A stretch of 64,000 nucleotides of DNA, taken from positions 124,001 to 188,000 of the forward strand of contig SAXG01000004.1 in NCBI GenBank assembly GCA_012932865.1. The letters run 5' to 3'. The notes beneath the pieces are model-generated. The model made no database searches and was not told the DNA's origin. It was given only the letters and a program-made list of their open reading frames with translations. This DNA comes from Amylostereum areolatum (Eukaryota > Basidiomycota > Agaricomycetes > Russulales > Stereaceae). Positions 58,474-64,000 of the stretch are shown here, in pieces (position 1 is the stretch's first letter; each line of letters begins with the position of its first letter). Position numbers and translations under genes: made by a program.

Positions 58474-59848
58474 ATGTCCACAAAGTTATTCCAGCCCATC
58501 CGTGTCGGTCGCATGGACCTACAACACCGTGTCGTTATGCCTCCTTTGACGCGCAATAGGGCCGACAACAACCATGTTGTGGGCGATCATCACGTCGAAC
58601 ATTATGCTCTACGTGCGACTGTTCCGGGCACCCTCCTGATCACCGAGGCGACCTACGTAACGCCGCGCGACGCAGGTCTGGAGCTCCGCAACACACCTGG
58701 CATATATTCGTCTGAGCAAGTCGCTGCGTGGAAGAAGGTGACCATACAGTCATATGCGTCTTCTTCACGCGCTAACTGAGCATTTTACAGGTCGTGGATG
58801 CCGTTCACGCGAAAGGCTCCTTCATATACAACCAACTATGGACCGTAGGCCGCCGGTCTATTCCTGAAATCCTGGAAGCAGCGGACCCGTCGTACCCTTA
58901 TCTCTCCGCCGGTAATCTCCCCGTTGAGGGTCGCAGCAGGGCCCCGCGTGCGATGACCAAAGACGAGATCAAGAACTACGTACAGTACTACGCCACTGCC
59001 GCCCGTGCCGCTGTGGAAGACGCAGGGTTCGACGGCGTCGAGATCCATGGTGCGGGCGGTTACCTTCTGGACGAGTTCCTCAAGAACTTCGCCAACAACC
59101 GCACGGACGAATACGGGGGCAGTCCGGAGAACAGAGGCAGATTCTATCTTGAAGTGGTCGACGCAGTGGTGGCGGCAGTCGGTGCAGATAGGGTGGGTAT
59201 GAAGCTCGCACCGTGGGCAACGTTACCGGGTTTCTGGTACGCCTTCCTCGTGTATTGCTACTTACCTATAACATATGACGGCTTCTCCTTGGCTACATAG
59301 ATGGAGGTGTGGAACCGGATGACCCTCGTCCTACCTTTGGATACGTAGCCCGTGAAATACGTACTCGCCATCCCAACATCGCGTACCTGCACGCCGTCGA
59401 GCCTCGCATTGCCGGCGTTGAAGACCGCCAAGTCAGAGCAGGAGAGTCTAACGACTTTTCTGCGCGAGATATGGCGGGGCATACCTTACATCACCGATGG
59501 AGGGTACAACCGCCGTTCTGCCATCAAGGAGGCGGAAGAGCACGACGGCGAATTGGTGGCGTTCGCACGGTACTATACCTCTAACGTGCGTTCTTATCTG
59601 TTCTGATCGTATGTGTGGGACTGACCGGACCTTGACAGCCTGACTTGCCTATCCGACTCGAGAATGACATACCCTTGACACCGTATGACCGTTCCTCGTT
59701 TTATACCCCTGGGACAACTGTTGGGTATAACGACTTCGGTTTTGCCTCCGAATCCCTAGACATTCCTCGCTGCGAAGGGTGTGCTCGTTGGCGCGGTGAG
59801 TAGCCGCCTGAAGTGTGGCCGATGTCCCGATCGCTGACTGGTTCCGCA
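58474..59848 (+). pseudogene. old yellow enzyme family, second copy with frameshifts
   Basis: It matches the intact copy (34158-35501) along its length and in intron places: MSTKLFQPIRVGRMDLQHRV, VMPPLTRNRADNNHVVGDHH, IYNQLWTVGRRSIPEILEAA, GFDGVEIHGAGGYLLDEFLK, NRTDEYGGSPENRGRF, and PDLPIRLENDIPLTPYDRSS. Compared with that copy it has an extra base at three places: about 59231-59237 (before the second intron donor, which would bring a stop unless a weaker GTTTCT donor is used), about 59456-59461 (gactttTCtgcgcg, after GESNDF, inside an exon), and about 59763-59768 near the C-terminus. The second lesion alone destroys the reading frame. It keeps the HGAG motif. Sequencing error is possible. 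Confidence 0.8.
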
Positions 59849-60524
59849 TTTTGCAGTGAAGGAAAAGGGAACGTGGTTTCGGAACCGTTTTGCTCTAGTG
59901 TCGAAGTTTTGACACGTATACTGTTATGTATTCGTATCAGCTTTGAGTATCGTGGATTAGAATCCAGAAACAAAACATGTCGTTCTATTGTTTTTTCACC
60001 TATTTTACCACCTGTCGCACCTATGAGCGGAATGAGGCAATCAGTACAAGGTGCGTCCACACGTGACGCGTTGAGAGTATTAGAAGGAATATCTGGTCCT
60101 GGAGTCAGTTCAGCACATTCGATTCTCACACAACAATACAACCTGCAACCTTGAGGGCACCAGAAAAACACGGAGGTGATAGCAATTACGAGTCTGGTAT
60201 GTGAAAAGGTAGCTTGCTACGTGCTCTAGTCCTACTTCCTGGAGGAGTTAGAATTTACCTTTCTAGAAGTCAGCCCAAACAGCCCTCCCGATGTCACTCG
60301 AACAGTCCGGACGTCGTGTCCCAACCCCTGCGCTCCGGGCACGAACACCATACTCTCGATCATTCGAGACTCTATTCTCTCCTATATCCCAACTCCCGGT
60401 CGACACCCCCTCCTCGTTTCTCTATTTTCCTGTACACAGGATGGAGCTACTACACTCCAAGGAGTCGGCGATGAAGGCGCAGCAAACGAACAGGAGATGA
60501 ACTCACTCGCCTTCTGTACGCCAA
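59849..60524. other. intergenic
   Basis: No gene with splice or domain support is seen. Confidence 0.35.
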
Positions 60525-61613
60525 TTGGTAGTGCGAATCCATGGAACTGGAGAAGTCACACGTGATGTGCAAGCTATGGCAGGTCGGTGGTTACAGAGTC
60601 GGTCCTTGTGGGTTTGCCTCCCTTTACGGACGCACATGGAGTGCTCGCGCGAGCTTTCGGAAAAACTCCCGATACATGTCATTTCCAAACGCCACCAAAA
60701 GCAGGCACACTCCCAAGAATCCTCCTGGCCCACTTGACACAGGAATGAGCGCATCGCGCGATCAGCATTCTCGGAAGGTACACCTACGCCGACGCCGCAC
60801 GTTATTGGAAGCAGTTACAGAAATATCCCGCGCCCGAGCTCGAGGTGCTCTCCATAGATCCAGGTCCAACAGCACTCAGGAATCCACCCTTTCCTTCCAA
60901 TATCTTCAGCGGCCAGGCGCCATCACGTTTGCGCAAGCTACAACTTTATAAGGCCGTCTTCGACACCTCCAAGCCGTTTTCGTCCCTTCTCTCACCTTTC
61001 TGGAACTCAAATCGTGCGAGTTCGTTTGGGAGGACCTCAAGGAGATGCTCGACGCGTTGTCCTGCGTCCCGAAGCTCCGCGTCCTCGTCCTCTACGGCCA
61101 CTCTACCTTTCCTGACGACTTGAGCGAGTTTGAAGTGCCGATCGAACGACACCTTTTCCTCTCCGATTTGCACACGGTCTCGCTCACTACAGACCCATAT
61201 ACCATCACCCACTTTCTCGAATGCGTGCGCTTCCCCAGCTCCACCGAGCTCTCTCTCTCCTACCGGTCCCCCTCAGCGGCCTTTCCGTTAGTGTTCCCGG
61301 CAATGGCGAATGTCATCGCGCGCCATTTCGCTGCCCGCGTTCGAGGCGGGGGAGTGCTTCGCCAAGGCTTTGCTGGACATCCTTCGACGGGGGATCACAG
61401 CAGTATTTGGAGCTTGAAGCTCGTAGGAACATCGTGGACCAGACGAGGACACTGCCGAGGCGATTCCATGTCAGCGTTGAGATCGACGACAGCGACGAGT
61501 CGGCCCAGGACGCCTGCGATTGCGTGGCCGCCCTACTCCGCGAGCTTCCACTGGGTCGAGGTGTGCACCTTGAAGCGAATCGTGTATTTTCCGAGGCAGC
61601 GTCTTAGCTACCC
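60525..61613 (+). pseudogene. F-box/LRR-like gene remnant or mis-spliced gene
   Basis: Pieces in different frames resemble the large agaricomycete F-box-like family: HGTGEVTRDVQAMAGRWLQ, then YADAARYWKQLQKYPAPELE and VLSIDPGPTALRNPPFPSNI, FSGQAPSRLRKLQLYKAVF, then in another frame VPSLTFLELKSCEFVWEDLK and EMLDALSCVPKLRVLVLYGH, DLHTVSLTTDPYTITHFLEC. The LRR-like order of leucine-rich strands is kept, but the change of frame near 60965 (between LYKAVF and VPSLTF) has no usable splice site, and the 5' end lacks a clear start. It is therefore called broken. An intact gene with small assembly errors is the alternative. Confidence 0.45.
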
Positions 61614-62934
61614 TCCCTGACGACTTCCTTGTCCATCTTTCAAACCACCCACATAATTCAGACGACATCATGTTTTCTCCCGACTTTCGGATACTTACCG
61701 CTAAGAGTATCGATCCTGGCGTTATATTCGTCGAAGGCGACGCCATCTACAAACGGCCCAAGTGGCCAAGGCGGGCTCATCCGTTCTAAAAGTGATTCCG
61801 TGGTTATTCCTCCCGCCCTTCCTCTTCAGCTTCTTCTTCCTATAGAATTTCCCACTGGGACCTTGCATCCTGACTACGTCCGCCTCCAGAAGCGAGAGAC
61901 GCGATCGCGCACTGAAGTTGGCAGTTCTCCTGTTACAGGAGAACTATCTTGGAACCTAGTATGAAACTGCACCGCGGAACGATGTCCCCCTTCAGTTCTT
62001 TGTCGATCTCGAAGAATATGTTCACGTTACCTTGGCGGTCTACATGGGCTGGACGGATATAATGGGACGGATGGTGCTGTTCTTGTTCGGAGATCTCGTT
62101 TTGGGTGGACCATACTGTAGAGAGCACATCTATGGAGGCTTCAGGAGTCAGGATTACAACTTTCGAAAAGCGCCCAGTCACTTATACTCGCTCCAAAGCA
62201 GCAAACTTTACATCGACCTCCGAGTCCCACGACCAATTGAACACATATTCTTGCCATTGGACTCTGCATCCCTGACACTCAGCGGGAAGTACACGATTCA
62301 CAAGATGAGGTTGCGAATGAGATGTTTGCACAAGATTATACACGACAGGAACAGCCTAATACCTTGAACAGAGGGGAAACAGACAGACAAGCAAGAGAGG
62401 GGACTAACGGAAAGCACAGGAAAAGGGGAGAAATAAAGGAAGAAGACTAGGGAACGAGAAGGGGGACTAAAGAGGATAAAGATTATAGAAAGTATGGCAC
62501 AAGCATAACTGTAAACGCGTAGAAAGCAATCCAACAAACAGGGGGGGGGGGGGCGAGAGAGGGAACGGGTTCCGAATAGCCTACATTGCACAGCACATCA
62601 ACACAGCGCCCCGCTCCGTCTATCGCACACAGCAAGACAAACTTCATCGATCCACATCCACGCGATAAATAACGTACGATCCGCAAAGCGAAAACACAAG
62701 TCCGGGCAGGGGGAATGGCAAAGGCAAGGGTGGGCGAATGGCGAAGGAAAGAAGAATTGGCCAAAGCCGTAAGAAACCACAAGAAGGCGATAGACAGCGG
62801 AAAACAAACAACAGCAGAGCTCACAAAAAAAATGCGGCCTCGACCTGTTCCAATCCCACCTCTCCACCCATCCCACCCACGCCCCGCCTCTCACCCGCCT
62901 TCGCTTCGTCCGCTTGAGAAGCGGATGGCACATT
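61614..62934. other. intergenic, with a short coding-like segment and a perfect hairpin
   Basis: A segment at 61669-61788 reads MFSPDFRILTAKSIDPGVIF then VEGDAIYKRPKWP and then stops; it looks like protein but stands alone. A perfect inverted repeat AGTTCTCCTGT / ACAGGAGAACT with a 1-base spacer occupies 61923-61945. A G12 run lies at about 62541-62552. A 111-codon frame at 62032-62367 is unsupported. Confidence 0.4.
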
Positions 62935-64000
62935 TTACTTCAATCCGTCCATCGCGACAGATTCATCGGGCCCGGGAAGCCAACTAAAGTCTGAGGAGAA
63001 GTCGGGCATCGAGTCGAAGTTGAAGTCAAGGAATTCGGTACTAAATGATTCCATTGGGCCATTTGCGGTCTGCGGTCGCGGCGGGTCGAGCCCGCCCTGG
63101 TTGTTCATCGCGGGCGATGGCGCCATGCCCGGATTCCCTGGCGGTGCCGATGCAGGCGTTGGCGTCATGTTTCCGGGATGAGGACCCATATTGCCCGGGT
63201 GTCCCATGTTCATCTGTGGACCCCCCTGCATGTTTCCGTCACCTCCGGGAGGCTTTACGTCGACCTGGGGAGACTTGTTGAGGCCAGGCATACCCGGCTT
63301 GGGAGGCTGCATGGGACCCATGCCCTTTTGAAGCATACGACCGGGAGGTACGGGACCCTGAGCAGATGGACCGCGCATGTGGGCTTGGGGATCGTTGTTG
63401 GGTGCTGGCCCCCCAGGTATCATATTGCCGGGCGGCATTCCTCCAATGTTGGGTTTCTGGTGGATGTTGAGCATGGACTGGTGGTATTGTGAAGTAGGGT
63501 GATTTTGAATATGGCCGCCAAAGTGTCCGGTCTAGATACGAGGATCAGTTGGAAATAAATAACATGCGAAGGCTGTCCATACCGGCAGTGCGTGAGGATT
63601 CATAGAGTTCTGAGGGTGGCCCATCATAGGACTCATGCCCATCATCGGGGCCATGCCTTGTGCCATCTGCATATTTAAACCGGACTGTCCAGGCATTGCC
63701 TGAGGGTTGAACGGCAACATTGGTCCTGCACGGACCATGTTTCCCGGAGGCATAGGAGGGTGACCAGCATGCGGAGGCTGGAATCCTGGATTCATATTCA
63801 TGGGTGCCATCGGAGGTGGCTGAGGCTGCTCGCCAGGTCCCGGCGTTCGTCGTGGACGTTTGCTAGCAGGCGGTGATGATTCTGTACGGGGAATCGGTTC
63901 GTGCTATCGAATTCTCAGTAAGGCATGATGATTTGTGTGCAGTAGAACGTACTTCTTCTCCAGGTGACGTGCTATTTCGTTTCGCGCCGCGTTGAGAGGG
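62935..64000 (-). CDS. C-terminal part of a Pro/Gly/Met-rich protein (5' end outside the window)
   Basis: The gene enters from beyond 64000. Visible exons read LNAARNEIARHLEKK, then after an intron (GTACGTTC...TCGATAG) HEPIPRTESSPPASKRPRRT, then PMAPMNMNPGFQPPHAGHPP and MGMSPMMGHPQNSMNPHALP. An intron (GTATGGAC...TATCTAG, about 63589-63533) leads to TGHFGGHIQNHPTSQYHQSM and a long Pro/Gly/Met/Asn stretch. The end is FSTEFLDFNFDSMPDFSSDF then SWLPGPDESVAMDGLK, with the stop at 62935. The nuclear-signal-like KRPRR and the acidic aromatic tail suggest a transcriptional co-regulator. A LUFS/Flo8-type adaptor is possible, but cannot be tested without the N-terminus. Confidence 0.6.

Overview
The window is nuclear DNA of a filamentous basidiomycete, most likely an agaricomycete. 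Genes are dense and cut by many short introns (about 45-70 nt) with GTRNGY donors and YAG acceptors. The DNA is GC-rich and pyrimidine-rich upstream of genes. The proteins recognised (PRP40, Tim44, tropomyosin, a LIM-RhoGAP, DUF2408, a DUR3 urea transporter, paired old yellow enzymes) form a typical fungal set. Exon limits were read by eye from frame changes and splice consensus, so gene ends are firmer than internal exons.

Layout. 0-2.6 kb: two unrecognised genes. 2.6-8.9 kb: PRP40, mitochondrial ribosomal protein bL21m and ATP synthase alpha; the last two diverge from a 204-bp promoter and both serve mitochondria. 8.9-11.1 kb: gene-poor, with a 504-bp hAT-type miniature transposon. 11.1-15 kb: a DUF2408 gene and tropomyosin diverge, and a poly(A)-tailed retro-insertion sits between them. 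15.7-18.4 kb: TIM44 and MsrB diverge. 19-24.7 kb: unrecognised genes, a C-terminal piece of an RPF1-like Brix protein, and an inverted-repeat element. 24.7-31.5 kb: V-ATPase subunit G, the DUR3 urea transporter and a DUF676 lipase. 32-33.5 kb: a small gene whose 3' part is a tandem array of homologous introns separated by tiny exons. 34-35.5 kb: an intact old yellow enzyme. 35.5-39.4 kb: no recognisable gene. 39.4-43.7 kb: a Zn2Cys6 transcription factor. 45.2-47 kb: ribosomal P2 and uS19 (RPS15) diverge. 48.2-53.2 kb: LIM-RhoGAP. 54.5-57.7 kb: a vezatin-like membrane protein. 58.5-59.8 kb: a second, broken old yellow enzyme in opposite orientation. 60.5-61.6 kb: remains of an F-box-like gene. 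62.9 kb to the end: the C-terminal part of a Pro/Gly/Met-rich protein.

Several divergent pairs (bL21m/ATP1, TIM44/MSRB, RPP2/RPS15) join genes of one organelle or one complex, which suggests shared promoters. The clearest structure not explained by ordinary genes is the intron array at 32.66-33.43 kb: four introns share a conserved core at a fixed distance from the donor and lie after the stop codon, the layout expected of a host gene for intron-encoded RNA. No complete undescribed protein system such as a biosynthetic or defence cluster is visible.
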